From Microvirga roseola (GTDB lineage Bacteria > Pseudomonadota > Alphaproteobacteria > Rhizobiales > Beijerinckiaceae), in NCBI RefSeq assembly GCF_020866965.1, contig NZ_JAJATX010000007.1:1-64000 (forward strand): DNA of 64,000 nt, written 5' to 3'. This document shows, in pieces, positions 8,550 through 17,601 of the stretch; positions within the stretch are counted from its first letter, which is position 1, and each line of letters starts with the position of its first letter. Made by a program: the position numbers and the translations under genes. The notes below the pieces were generated by a model. That model did not search any database, had not been told where the DNA came from, and saw nothing but the letters and a program-made list of their open reading frames with translations.

Positions 8550-8642
8550 TCAGTAGAGAATGACCCGACGGCCACCGCCGACCTCAGCGAGTTCCTTCTC
8601 GCTCAGCTCGACGGGCGTCTCGTCCTTCATCACTTCGGTCAT
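8550..8642 (-). CDS. Double-glycine leader micro-peptide, predicted substrate of the C39 exporter
   Basis: A 30-residue frame on the minus strand, convergent to the C39 exporter. It starts at ATG 8642 with a strong GAGGAGG five bases upstream and ends with TGA at 8550. Residues 13-24, '[12 protein letters not shown]', match the double-glycine leader rule exactly: L at -12, S at -11, E at -8, L at -7, V at -4, G at -2 and -1. The acidic leader ('[12 protein letters not shown]') is typical of substrates of C39 peptidases. Cleavage after the last Gly would release only six residues, 'RRVILY'. That is far shorter than known bacteriocins and closer in size to a signalling peptide. The function (autoinducer, toxin or modified peptide) is unknown. 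A promoter-like sequence lies at 8702-8731. The reading frame, RBS and motif are seen; the role is inferred from the exporter next to it. Confidence 0.72.
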   Translation of the reverse strand: MTEVMKDETPVELSEKELAEVGGGRRVILY

Positions 8643-8701
8643 GATGACCTCCTCACCCTGTGGGTGCAGTGGTTATTCCCTGGCCGACGGTCTGAGTTAC
8701 A

Positions 8702-8737
8702 ACATAACAATATCCGGCTACGAGGAGTCAATTCCTC
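8702..8737 (-). promoter_or_regulatory. Candidate promoter and palindrome for the leader-peptide gene
   Basis: On the minus strand TTGACT (8726-8731) is followed after 18 bases by TTATGT (8702-8707), a plausible sigma-70 pair about 60 bases upstream of the peptide start. The -35 overlaps an inverted repeat GAGGA (8722-8726) N6 TCCTC (8733-8737), a possible operator. The area is much more AT-rich than its surroundings. Confidence 0.4.
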
Positions 8738-8820
8738 TTATTTTACCTTACCTTAGAGCAATTGGCGGGAAGCCTTCACTCGGACTCGCAGGCTGTTTCC
8801 GGATCGGCTATGAACGAGCC

Positions 8821-9981
8821 ATGGACCTGATCACCTCCACCGACGCGCTTTCCGCCGCCTGCAGCCGCCTCGCAGCCCATCCGTTCGTCACGGTCGATAC
8901 GGAGTTCCTGCGCGAGACCACCTATTATCCGAAGCTCTGCCTGATCCAGATGGCGGGGCCGGAGCCCGCGGACGCCTACCTCATCGATCCCCTCGCCGAG
9001 GGCATGAGCCTCGAGCCCTTCATGGCGCTGATGGCGGACCCGAACGTGGTGAAGGTCTTCCACTCCGCCCGCCAGGACCTGGAGATCATCTGGAACTTAG
9101 GGGGCATCGTGCCCACCCCCCTCTTCGACACGCAGGTCGCCGCCATGGTCTGCGGCTACGGCGATTCCGTCTCCTACGAGCAGCTCGTCAACGACCTTGC
9201 CAAGGCGAAGGTCGACAAGTCCTCCCGCTTCACCGACTGGTCGCGCCGCCCCCTCACCGACGCCCAGCTCACCTACGCCCTGTCGGACGTCACCCACCTG
9301 GTGCAGGTCTACGAGGCGCTGATGGCGCAGCTGGAGGAGAACGGCCGCCTGTCGTGGCTGGCCGAGGAGATGGCGATCCTCTCCGCGCCCGAGACCTATC
9401 AGGCCGATCCGACGAATGCCTGGAAGCGGCTCGCCGGACGCCTGCGCAAGGCCCGCGAGGTTGCGGTTCTCATGGAGGTCGCAGCCTGGCGCGAGCGCGA
9501 GGCGCAGAACCGGGACGTGCCCCGCGGGCGCATCCTCAAGGACGACGCGGTCATCGACCTCGCCATTTCGGCTCCGCGCAGCATCGAGGCGCTGGGCCGC
9601 CTGCGCTCGATCCCCAACGGCTTCGAGCGCTCCCGCACGGGAGCCGACATCCTGGAGGCGGTGGAGCGCGGCCTCGCCCGCGATCCGGCGACCGTTCCCA
9701 TGCCCGAGCGCAACCGCGGCCACGGCAATACCGGCTCGACGGTCGATCTCCTGAAGGTCCTCCTCAAGGCGGTGGCCGAGAAGGAGGGCGTCGCACCGAA
9801 GATCATCGCCACGGTCGAGGAGCTGGAAGCCATCGCGGAGAGCGACGCCGCCGACGTCCCCTCCATGCATGGCTGGCGGCGGGAGATCTTCGGAGAGAAG
9901 GCTCTGGCGCTCAAGAACGGAACGCTCGGCCTAGTGCTCGAGCGCGGACGGGTGAAGTTGCGGGCGGTTTCAGCGGCCTGA
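8821..9981 (+). CDS. rnd: Ribonuclease D
   Basis: 386 residues. A DEDD 3'-5' exonuclease domain opens with '[16 protein letters not shown]' (metal-binding Asp and Glu), continues with '[15 protein letters not shown]' (second Asp) and closes with '[15 protein letters not shown]' (last Asp). An HRDC-like helical region follows (about residues 210-290). It trims 3' ends of stable RNAs such as tRNA precursors. ATG 8821 is chosen because the exonuclease domain begins directly after it; the frame is open further upstream but that part runs across the opposite-strand peptide gene. A strong hairpin terminator follows at 10043. Confidence 0.92.
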   Translation: MDLITSTDALSAACSRLAAHPFVTVDTEFLRETTYYPKLCLIQMAGPEPADAYLIDPLAEGMSLEPFMALMADPNVVKVFHSARQDLEIIWNLGGIVPTPLFDTQVAAMVCGYGDSVSYEQLVNDLAKAKVDKSSRFTDWSRRPLTDAQLTYALSDVTHLVQVYEALMAQLEENGRLSWLAEEMAILSAPETYQADPTNAWKRLAGRLRKAREVAVLMEVAAWREREAQNRDVPRGRILKDDAVIDLAISAPRSIEALGRLRSIPNGFERSRTGADILEAVERGLARDPATVPMPERNRGHGNTGSTVDLLKVLLKAVAEKEGVAPKIIATVEELEAIAESDAADVPSMHGWRREIFGEKALALKNGTLGLVLERGRVKLRAVSAA

Positions 9982-10042
9982 CATCGGCAAAAGCCGATGC
10001 CCTTGCCGATGCGAGCGTTCGAGAACGTAATCCTCAATTGTG

Positions 10043-10074
10043 CAAAGACCCCGCGGCGTCCCGCGGGGTCTTTG
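10043..10074. terminator. Bidirectional intrinsic terminator between rnd and the RTX gene
   Basis: CAAAGACCCCGCGG and CCGCGGGGTCTTTG pair around a short loop, giving a GC-rich stem ending in TTTG on both strands. It sits between two convergent genes. Confidence 0.85.
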
Positions 10075-10089
10075 TTGTAGCGTCCGGGA

Positions 10090-11608
10090 TCAGATGAACA
10101 GCAGGTCGCTGTACTTCAGCGTGGTCTTGTTGCTGAACTTGGCGATCTCGGTCATGCCGGCAGAGCCGGACCCGTCCTTGTCGTAGTAGAGGATGCCTGT
10201 CTTCTTATTGTACACGAGGAAGTCATCCTTATCCTTGGCCTTGTCCCCGACCTTGAAGAAGGACTTGCTGAGCTTGGCCGGCTTCTTCTCGGTGCCCTTC
10301 TTGATCTTCGCGTAGAGGGACTTGCTGGACTTGAACAGGGAGTTCTCGAGCCACAGGTCGTCATGGGCGCTCTTGAAGTCCTTGATCGTGTCCATGCTCG
10401 ACTTGCTGAACTTGGAATCGAACACGAACTTGTCCTTGCCGGATCCGCCGATCACCAGGTCCTTGCCGCCCTTGCCGTAGAGCTTGTCGTTTCCGCTGCC
10501 GCCGTTGAGGGTGTTCTTCCCGCCGGTGCCCAGCAGGATGTTGTCACGCGCATTGCCGATGAGGGATGCGGCGCTCCCGGTCACGTAGACGAAATCGATG
10601 CCGGAATCGGCGCTCAGGGCGAAGCTGGAGCTCGCATAGACGACATCGTAGCCGCTGCTGTCGACGATCCTGTCGCCGGCATTGTCGACATGATAGACGT
10701 CGTTTCCACCGCCGCCCTGCATGAAATTGGCGCCGCCCTTGCCGGTTGCTTCCCTCGTTGCCGACGAGCACCCGCGTGTACTCGTTGCCGGTCAGGTTGA
10801 TCGGAGCGGTGCCGGCGGCAGCCTGCAGGACTTCGACCGCAGCGACGCCTACCGAATAGCTCACGCTCGCAATCACCGTATCCGTTCCGGCAGCATAGGA
10901 ATTCTCGCGGATGTAGTCCGCGGCGTTGTCGACATAGATGAGGTCGCTGCCTTCGCCGCCCTGGAACTCATCGGCGCCGACGCCGCCGTCCATCGTATCG
11001 TCGCCAGCGCCCCCGATGATCAGATCCTTGCCGTTGCCGCCGAAGATGAAGTTGGCACCGGCACTTCCAGTCAAACTATCGTCATAACCGGAGCCGATCA
11101 CGTTCTCGAAATTGGTCCAGGTGTCGCTCCGGGAATCGTTGTCGCCGCCGCCGCCAGCGGCAAGGCTCACGGTGACGCGGCTGTTCGACAATTCATAGGA
11201 CACGGTGTCGATGCCGTCGCCGGTATTCTTGGATGCGTCCTTCAGGTTGATCACAATGCCCGTCGTGGCGTCCGCGTACGAGGCATGGTCCCTGTAGGTG
11301 CTGCCTGTCCCACCATCCAGGATGTCCGCGCCCTCGCCGCCGATCAGCGTGTCGTCGCCATTGTCGCCGCCGACGAGAGAGTCCTTGCCGGCCCCACCAT
11401 CGAGGACATCCCGATCTGTGCCGCCCGAGAGCGTGTCGTCGCCGTCATAGCCATTGATCGTGTCATTTCCAGTTTGCCCATCAATGGTATCCGGATCGGC
11501 CGTCCCGTTGATCAGGTCGGGATCTATCGTCGCTGGGGGCGATGCGGCGAGAGCGCCTGCTGCCATCGGGTCGGACAGCTCATCGGAGCTCGCAGTAGCG
11601 GGTGTCAT
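10090..11608 (-). pseudogene. RTX calcium-binding protein, frameshifted as sequenced
   Basis: Many glycine- and aspartate-rich nonapeptide repeats of the GGxGxDxLx type ('GGDNGDDTLIGGEGADIL', 'GGAGDDTMDGGVGADEF', 'GKGGKDLVIGGSGKDKF') show a calcium-binding parallel beta-roll exported by a type I system through its uncleaved C-terminus. The N-terminal frame breaks near 10740: after 'LVGNEGSN' it becomes arginine-rich, while 'GKGGANFMQGGGGNDVYH' continues in another frame down to the stop at 10090. Repair would give about 505 residues. ATG 11608 has GAGG upstream; ATG 11620 is also in frame. The last 90 residues resemble the RTX protein at 47236-47790, so the two are paralogues. The function of the non-repeat parts is not recognised. 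Confidence 0.82.
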
Positions 11609-11620
11609 GGTGATCCTCAT

Positions 11621-11937
11621 TTGTCATAAAATAACAGTTACTGTTTGCATTCTTGAAAATGCAGATCGGCCTTAATGCACACGGGATTTGTCCGCACAAG
11701 TAGTCGGAATCCGCCTCAAACATCATTTCCCGGACGTCAAAACTGTAAGCTTAGCTTTTTCAGAGGCTTATTTTTCGCGACGAATTTGACCTGCCGCGCG
11801 CCATGTGCGCCTACACACCCAACGGCACTATAACTTTGTTTCCAAATACCTCGACTTTTATTCCTCTAGGGAATCATCGGCCATCTCAACGACGACGCAG
11901 CGCCGGTCCCGAGGCCGAATCTATTCGCGGGAGGAGG
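11621..11937. other. Intergenic region upstream of the RTX gene, with a 13-bp palindrome
   Basis: 317 bases, AT-richer than average, with no convincing gene. AACAGTTACTGTT at 11633-11645 is a perfect palindrome about 25 bases upstream of the RTX start and could be an operator. The rest should hold the RTX promoter on the minus strand; no clear -35/-10 pair was fixed. Confidence 0.4.
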
Positions 11938-12504
11938 TCATCCGGGGCGCGGCGAAGCAGTTGAGGTAGCCGCGATAGCCGGCTCGGAAATCCGGCTGAT
12001 CTCGAAGACCATGTCCGCACGCTGGCTCTGCGCGCCGTCGCGCTCTTGCGCCTCCTCGCCTTCGACAGGCGCGACCGCCACACGGACGGGGTCGGCGAGG
12101 AGGAGAAAGCGGGCTGGCGGCGCGCCGCCGCCCGCCAGCGCCAGCTCCGACGCGAGCGCAACGAGAGACCCGTTCAGCTTGACGACGCCGCCGGTCGCCG
12201 TCCCGTCCGGCTGCATCCCGACAGCCAGGACCGGCCGGCCCGCCCTCGTATAGTGGAAATCGCAGCGAGGCCCCGCCCCGACGACCTTCTGGATCTCCGC
12301 ATCGACCATCGGCGCGGGATCGAGGGTTGGGATGTGGGCGCCGGACAGAACTTCGGATGCCGGCAGGACCCTGGCGACGCCGTGCACCTGCGGAGGATTG
12401 ACGATGTCGTCCGGCGCTTCGCTTTCGCCGCACGCCGCCAGGGCTCCGAGCGCAAGAGCGAGGGGCAGCGGCCTCCATCCGTGTCGTGACAGGAATGCCC
12501 TCAT
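11938..12504 (-). CDS. Putative lipoprotein in the cytochrome c / DUF305 operon
   Basis: 188 residues. The N-terminus 'LPLALALGALAACGESE' is a lipoprotein signal with the lipobox LAAC, so the mature protein is anchored by Cys26 or nearby. The rest is a soluble periplasmic domain that is not recognised; it contains 'GAGPRCDFHYTRAGRPVLAV' and 'VVKLNGSLVALASE'. The start overlaps the stop of the DUF305 gene by one base (TGATG), so it is the third gene of that operon. A role beside the cytochrome in the periplasm, perhaps copper or redox stress, is inferred from context only. Confidence 0.75.
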   Translation of the reverse strand: MRAFLSRHGWRPLPLALALGALAACGESEAPDDIVNPPQVHGVARVLPASEVLSGAHIPTLDPAPMVDAEIQKVVGAGPRCDFHYTRAGRPVLAVGMQPDGTATGGVVKLNGSLVALASELALAGGGAPPARFLLLADPVRVAVAPVEGEEAQERDGAQSQRADMVFEISRISEPAIAATSTASPRPG

Positions 12505-12934
12505 CAGGCCCGCGCCTCCAGATCGGCGGCGAGATACTTCATTTCCGCGATCTTGCGCTCCTGCGCCTCGATGATCTCGTCCGCGAGCTTGCGAACGCGG
12601 GGATCGGAGATCTGCGCCCGCTCGCTCGTCATGATCGCGATCGAGTGATGCGGGATCATCGCTTTCATGTATTCGACATCGTCCACCGTGGCCTGGCTGC
12701 GCACGAGCCAGAGGGACAGGGCGAAGACGGCGATGGAGCCTCCGAAGATCGCGAGGTTGAACGCCATCTTCTTGTACATGTCGATCTGGTCGAGCCCATG
12801 ACGAGCGCCATCCAGGCGCGGGTCTCGCTCCAGAACACGTGCTCGGCGGCATAGGTGTTCAGATACATCAGACCGTACATCACGACCGTGGAAGTCGCGA
12901 TCATCGCGGCGAAGCGCCAGTAGGACATGCCCAT
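12504..12934 (-). pseudogene. DUF305 membrane protein, frameshifted as sequenced
   Basis: The first part 'YWRFAAMIATSTVVMYGLMY' holds a membrane segment and the second part, in another frame, holds another one ('AFNLAIFGGSIAVFALSLWL') followed by the DUF305 core 'MKAMIPHHSIAIMTSERA' with its paired histidines. The switch lies near 12790-12800, after 'MALVMGS' and before 'DQIDMYKKM'. From memory of the family, about a dozen residues usually separate these blocks, so a small deletion is more likely than a single-base change. DUF305 proteins are ferritin-like and some bind copper (CopM). The gene sits directly after the cytochrome gene and overlaps the lipoprotein gene. Confidence 0.72.
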
Positions 12935-13620
12935 GAGATGCCTGCTCCGAAATCAGTGTGGATGCTCGCCATGCGAACCGGCATCTGCGGGCGCCGGACT
13001 TTGCATCCCGCCGCCATGAGCCCCGGTGGTCTGCGGTTCGCCGCCATGGTGCCCCCACCGCCATGCCCTCCGGCGCTGCCGAGAGCCGCATAGCGCTCGG
13101 GCGCCATGGCGGGCAGTTGCTTCACGAAGGCCACGATGTTCCAGATGGCCTGATCGTCGTGGCTCGGTCCGAAGGCCGGCATGCCGGACATCTTTACCCC
13201 GTGCCTCACGATCCAGAACACCTCCTCGGGCTCCCAGCGGGCCGCGGCCTCGCTCAGATGCGGCGGTCTCGGCCGCGTGCCGCTCGCCCACTCGGCCCGC
13301 TCGACGCCGGGACCCGCATGGCAGTGCTGGCACATGGCCTTGTAAGGCCCCGCTCCGGCTGCGACCATGGCGGGGGTGAACTCCGCCGGCGCGGCGATGT
13401 CGTCGGCGCGGCTCTCGACGGAGTTGTGGAAGGTCGTGTCGAACGCCCAGCGCGTGAAGGACGCATGCTCCTCCGTCGCGGCGACGTTGTAGGCGCCCGA
13501 GTAGACGACGACGAGGCCGATGATCCCGGCGATCGCCAGGACACTCAGGGCCCCCGTCCCGATGCCGAGTCCCGTGAGCTTCCTGCCGCGGCCCTTTTCC
13601 CTATTCCTGTCGTCAGCCAT
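12901..13620 (-). CDS. Membrane-anchored mono-haem cytochrome c, C-terminus probably frameshifted
   Basis: An N-terminal membrane anchor ('GALSVLAIAGIIGLVVVYSG') is followed by a periplasmic cytochrome c domain with haem motif 'CQHCHAG' and a Met ligand candidate in 'VKMSGMPAFGP'. It would carry electrons at the periplasmic face. As sequenced the frame runs to 12901 and overlaps the DUF305 start. In the neighbouring frame the tail instead reads 'GHHGGEPQTTGAHGGGM' and 'SHGEHPH' and stops at 12953, which leaves a normal gap before DUF305. The switch lies in a run of five G at about 13052-13056, where one more G would restore the His/Gly-rich tail. ATG 13620 is preferred; GTG 13641 is in frame. 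Confidence 0.8.
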   Translation of the reverse strand: MADDRNREKGRGRKLTGLGIGTGALSVLAIAGIIGLVVVYSGAYNVAATEEHASFTRWAFDTTFHNSVESRADDIAAPAEFTPAMVAAGAGPYKAMCQHCHAGPGVERAEWASGTRPRPPHLSEAAARWEPEEVFWIVRHGVKMSGMPAFGPSHDDQAIWNIVAFVKQLPAMAPERYAALGSAGGHGGGGTMAANRRPPGLMAAGCKVRRPQMPVRMASIHTDFGAGISWACPTGASPR

Positions 13621-13757
13621 GCCCTGTCGCACCCTGTCCACGTGGTGTTTACGGTATGGTTGAAATCAGTCACGGGACGTTGTTCCACGATGAGGGGAAA
13701 ACCCCTACACCGGCTGTTCCGGCACTCTGGGAAGGATGCGGATGAGGTCGGCTCCGA

Positions 13758-15284
13758 CTACCCCACGATCTCGATGACCGGCTCCATGGTGAGGAGCTTG
13801 GCGATGCCCTTCATGCGGCCGGTGAGGCGCTCGTTGGCCAGGGGCTCGAGGCGCGCCGGAAGCTGCAGGATCACGTGGCCGTCCCGCGCCCTCAATGGGG
13901 CCTGGGGCAGGATGCCGTCCATGGCGACCGAGACCGGGTACGCGACGCGCATCATGGCGGCGAGCAGGCGCGCCCGCTCCATGAGCCGGGGCCCGGCCAG
14001 GGACTTGATGCGGGAACTCACCTTGTCCGGCGAGAGGCCCTCGTGGCGGAAGAAGATCGAGAGCGCGAGATAGGCGCGGCCGGGATGATCGAGGCCTGCG
14101 AAGGCTCCATAGGCGATGAGATTCAGGCTCTGCTCGCCCCGGTAATCGGGATGGGCGCGCCAGCCGATATCGGCCAGCAGGCAGCCCGCATGGCGCAGGC
14201 GGCGCTCCGTCTCCGTTTCCGGCAGGCCGAGGCTCTGCACGAAGGCGTCCGTCCATTCCCGCAATTCCTCGCCGTGGCGGGGCGAGCGGGAGCGCAGGAG
14301 GTTGAAGTCGCTCGCCGCCGACAGAAGCGGATCGAGCGCCCGGGTCTGCGGATCGAGCCGGTCGAACAGAAGCCCCTCGCGCACGCCATAGGCGGAGATC
14401 GCGATCTCCTTCGGCTGGCCGAGCCGGATGATCTCCTCCAGCAGCACCGCGCCGTAGCACAGAAGCGGGCGGCGGGCCTCGGAGACGCTCTCGATGTCCT
14501 TGAGGGTCTTGGTGTCGACCTCCTCGACGAGCCGGAGAAAGTCGAGCCCATCCTGCGGGTTCAGAGTGTAGCTATGCATCACGTGGAGCGGATAATCCCA
14601 CGTCGCCTGATGCAGGCGGGCCAGCGCGCGCCAGGTGCCGCCGACCGCATAGAACGTGCGCCCGTGAAGGCTCTCGAGGTATTCCGGCGCCTTTTCGAGC
14701 GCGGCGCGCACGATCTTCTGCGCCTTCTTCGGGGAGCCGCCGCTGAGATCCTGCAGGGCAAGCCCGCCGAGGCGCAGGGTGACTCCCTCCCCCACCCGCG
14801 AGCCCTTCACGTCCACGAGTTCGAGGCTGCCGCCTCCCATGTCGCCGACAATGCCGTCGGGATTGTGGAACCCCGCCACGACGCCGAGCGCCGAGAAGCG
14901 TGCCTCCTCGGCTCCCGAGAGGAGATTGATGGGGCGGCCGCAGGCCTCGGCGGCCGCCTGCAGGAAATCGGGGCCGTTGGAGGCATCCCGCGCAGCCGCA
15001 GTGGCGAGCACGAAGACCTGGGAGACGTGCATCGTCTCGCACAGGACCTTGAACCGGGCGAGCGCCCGCAGGGCCCGGTCGACAGCGTCGTCGTCGAGGC
15101 GGCCGGTGGTCGCCACGTGACGGCCCAGGCCGCAGAGGACCTTCTCGTTGTAGATGGGGGTGACCGCCCGGGCGAGACCCTCATAGGCGACGAGGCGGAC
15201 CGAGTTCGAGCCGATGTCGATGATGGCGACCGGTTGGCCGATCTTCAGGCGCCCCTGGGCCTCGCGACGCTCCACGATCTGCAT
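13758..15284 (-). CDS. ppx: Exopolyphosphatase / guanosine pentaphosphate phosphatase family (Ppx/GppA)
   Basis: 508 residues from ATG 15284. The actin-like ATPase fold is marked by 'AIIDIGSNSVRLVAYEG' (phosphate 1 loop) and 'GDMGGGSLELVDV' (phosphate 2 loop), with the conserved acid in 'EEARFSALGVV'. It removes terminal phosphates from polyphosphate, and in some members from pppGpp. The start lies one base after the ppk stop codon, so kinase and phosphatase are made together, as in many alphaproteobacteria. A longer frame upstream would overlap ppk and is rejected. The C-terminal HD-like helical region is present, as in long Ppx forms. Confidence 0.92.
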   Translation of the reverse strand: MQIVERREAQGRLKIGQPVAIIDIGSNSVRLVAYEGLARAVTPIYNEKVLCGLGRHVATTGRLDDDAVDRALRALARFKVLCETMHVSQVFVLATAAARDASNGPDFLQAAAEACGRPINLLSGAEEARFSALGVVAGFHNPDGIVGDMGGGSLELVDVKGSRVGEGVTLRLGGLALQDLSGGSPKKAQKIVRAALEKAPEYLESLHGRTFYAVGGTWRALARLHQATWDYPLHVMHSYTLNPQDGLDFLRLVEEVDTKTLKDIESVSEARRPLLCYGAVLLEEIIRLGQPKEIAISAYGVREGLLFDRLDPQTRALDPLLSAASDFNLLRSRSPRHGEELREWTDAFVQSLGLPETETERRLRHAGCLLADIGWRAHPDYRGEQSLNLIAYGAFAGLDHPGRAYLALSIFFRHEGLSPDKVSSRIKSLAGPRLMERARLLAAMMRVAYPVSVAMDGILPQAPLRARDGHVILQLPARLEPLANERLTGRMKGIAKLLTMEPVIEIVG

Positions 15285-15285
15285 G

Positions 15286-17601
15286 TCATCCCTGTCCGCG
15301 CTTCGCGAGCGCCTTTGGGCTGGAGGTCTTGAGGGACTTGCCACGGCCCGACAAGCTCGGATTGGTCATGAAATACTTGTGCGCGTTGAACGGCTCCTCG
15401 CCCTTCGGAGTGATCCGTCGGCTGGTTCCGTCCGGCAGGACGGTCCAGCTCTGCTCGTTGTCGAGGAGATTCGCCAGCATGATCTGGTCCAGAACCTGCT
15501 GATGGACGGTCGGGTTGAGGATCGGCAGCAGCGCCTCCACGCGGCGGTCCAGGTTGCGCGACATGAGGTCGGCCGAGGCGATGTAGACATGCGCCTTCGG
15601 GCTCGGCAGTCCCTGGCCGTTGCCGAAGGCATAGATGCGCGTGTGCTCCAGGAAGCGCCCGACGATGGACTTGACCCGGATGTTCTCGGACAGCCCCTTG
15701 ATGCCGGGCCTGAGGCCGCAGATGCCGCGCACGATCAGGTCGATCTGCACCCCCGCCGCCGAGGCGTCGTAGAGCGCGTCGATGATGCCGCCATCCACCA
15801 GCGAATTGCACTTGCCCCAGATCGCCGCCGGCCGCCCCGCCTTGGCATGGGCGATCTCCTCCCCGATGTGCTGGAGAAGGCGCTGTCTCAGGGTCAGCGG
15901 CGAAACCGCCATGCGCTCGAGCTCCGCCGGCTCCGCATAGCCCGTCACGTAGTTGAAGATGCGCGACACGTCCCGCCCGATCACCGGATCGGCGGTGAAA
16001 TAGGACAGGTCCGTATAGATGCGCGCGGTGATCGGGTGGTAGTTGCCCGTTCCCACATGGCAGTAGGTGATCAGCTGATTGCCCTCGCGCCGGACCACCA
16101 TGGAAAGCTTGGCGTGGGTCTTGAGCTCGATGAAGCCGAACACCACCTGCGCGCCCGCGCGCTCCAGATCCCGCGCCCAGCGGATGTTGGCTTCCTCGTC
16201 GAAGCGGGCCTTCAGCTCCACGAGAGCCGTGACGGACTTGCCCGCCTCCGCGGCCTCCGCCAGCGCCGCGACGATGGGCGACTCGGAGGAGGTGCGGTAG
16301 AGGGTCTGCTTGATCGCCACCACGTTCGGATCCCGCGCCGCCTGGCGCAGGAACTGCACCACCGCGTCGAAGGACTCGTAGGGATGGTGGACGATGATGT
16401 CCTTCTGACGGATCGCGGCGAAGCAATCGCCGCTATGCTCGCGGATGCGCTCGGGAAAGCGCGGGTTGTAGGGCTTGAACTTGAGGTCCGGGCGTTCGAG
16501 CGCGACGAGCTGCGACAGGTCCCGCAGGCCCATCATGCCCTCGACGACGAAGACCTCGTCGGCGGCGACCTCCATCTCCTCGGCCACGAAGAGGCGAAGA
16601 TCCTCGGGCATGGCGGCCTCGACCTCCAGGCGGATCACGATGCCCCGGCGGCGCTGCTTGAGAGCCGTCTCGAACAGGCGCACCAGATCCTCGGCCTCCT
16701 CCTCCACCTCGATGTCGCTGTCGCGGATCACCCGGAAAGCGCCCTGCCCCTCCACGGCGTAGCCGGGGAAGAGACGGTTCGTGTAGAGCACGATCATCTG
16801 CTCCAGAGCGATGAAGCGGCTCGCGCCCGTCTCGGCGAAGTCCGGCAGGCGGATGAAGCGCTCGCCCCTGGACGGCAGGCGGATCAGGGCGTTCAGCACC
16901 TTGCCGTCGCTCTGGCGCACCAGCTTGAGGGCAATCGACGAGCCCAGGTTGGGAATGAACGGGAAGGGATGCGCCGGATCGATGGCGAGCGGCGTGAGCA
17001 CGGGGAAGATGTGGTTGAGGAAGTAGTCCTCGAGCCAGGAGGCCTCCGCCTTCGTCAGGCCCGCCCCATCGACGAGAACGATGCCCTCCTCGAGCAGCGC
17101 ATCGCGCAATTCGCGCCAGCGCCTCTGCTGGTCGGTGGCGAGGTGCGAGACCTCGACGGCGATCTTGCTGAGTTGCTCCTGGGGGGTGAGCCCGTCCTGC
17201 GAGGTGGTCGCCACGCCCGAGCGCACCTGGCCGCGAAGCCCCGCGACGCGGACCATGAAGAACTCGTCAAGATTGTCGGCGGAGATCGACAGGAAGCGCA
17301 GCTGCTCCAGGAGCGGATGGTTCCGGTTCGAGGCCTCTTCGAAGACCCGCCGGTTGAACTGGAGCCAGGACAATTCGCGATTGATGTAGCGCTGCGGGAA
17401 CTGACGCAGCACGGCCCCGTCGAACTCCACCTCCGGCGGCGCCTTCGGCAGGGGCGCCTCGCTGACCGTCTCGACTTCCTTCAACGCCATGGTGCTGAGC
17501 ACTTCGGCCTCCGCCATCTTCTTACGGGAGGTCCGTTTTGCTTTGGACTTCATGACAGTTTCACGACGGTCCGATGACAGGTCGTCAGGGTCAAGTTTCA
17601 C
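15286..17601 (-). CDS. ppk1: Polyphosphate kinase 1
   Basis: 771 residues from a GTG that overlaps the upstream hdaA stop (GTGA); ATG 17553 is an alternative. The N-terminal domain starts with '[15 protein letters not shown]', the hallmark of PPK1. The catalytic histidine for autophosphorylation is in '[12 protein letters not shown]' and the second conserved histidine in '[12 protein letters not shown]'. The enzyme reversibly transfers the gamma phosphate of ATP to polyphosphate. It is followed at once by ppx, its degrading counterpart. Confidence 0.95.
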   Translation of the reverse strand: MKLDPDDLSSDRRETVMKSKAKRTSRKKMAEAEVLSTMALKEVETVSEAPLPKAPPEVEFDGAVLRQFPQRYINRELSWLQFNRRVFEEASNRNHPLLEQLRFLSISADNLDEFFMVRVAGLRGQVRSGVATTSQDGLTPQEQLSKIAVEVSHLATDQQRRWRELRDALLEEGIVLVDGAGLTKAEASWLEDYFLNHIFPVLTPLAIDPAHPFPFIPNLGSSIALKLVRQSDGKVLNALIRLPSRGERFIRLPDFAETGASRFIALEQMIVLYTNRLFPGYAVEGQGAFRVIRDSDIEVEEEAEDLVRLFETALKQRRRGIVIRLEVEAAMPEDLRLFVAEEMEVAADEVFVVEGMMGLRDLSQLVALERPDLKFKPYNPRFPERIREHSGDCFAAIRQKDIIVHHPYESFDAVVQFLRQAARDPNVVAIKQTLYRTSSESPIVAALAEAAEAGKSVTALVELKARFDEEANIRWARDLERAGAQVVFGFIELKTHAKLSMVVRREGNQLITYCHVGTGNYHPITARIYTDLSYFTADPVIGRDVSRIFNYVTGYAEPAELERMAVSPLTLRQRLLQHIGEEIAHAKAGRPAAIWGKCNSLVDGGIIDALYDASAAGVQIDLIVRGICGLRPGIKGLSENIRVKSIVGRFLEHTRIYAFGNGQGLPSPKAHVYIASADLMSRNLDRRVEALLPILNPTVHQQVLDQIMLANLLDNEQSWTVLPDGTSRRITPKGEEPFNAHKYFMTNPSLSGRGKSLKTSSPKALAKRGQG

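Noticed and set aside
8560..8820. An extended N-terminus of RNase D
   Set aside because: The added residues are Ser/Pro-rich nonsense and run antisense to the leader-peptide gene and its promoter.
12901..12952. C-terminal end of the cytochrome as read literally
   Set aside because: Sequence there translates the DUF305 start region; the neighbouring frame gives a sensible His-rich tail with a stop at 12953.
13875..15332. A long open frame antisense to ppx
   Set aside because: Shadow of a well-supported gene.
15214..17577. A very long open frame antisense to ppk1
   Set aside because: High GC leaves long antisense frames open; composition is rich in Arg, Gly and His with no family motif, and PPK1 is unambiguous on the other strand.
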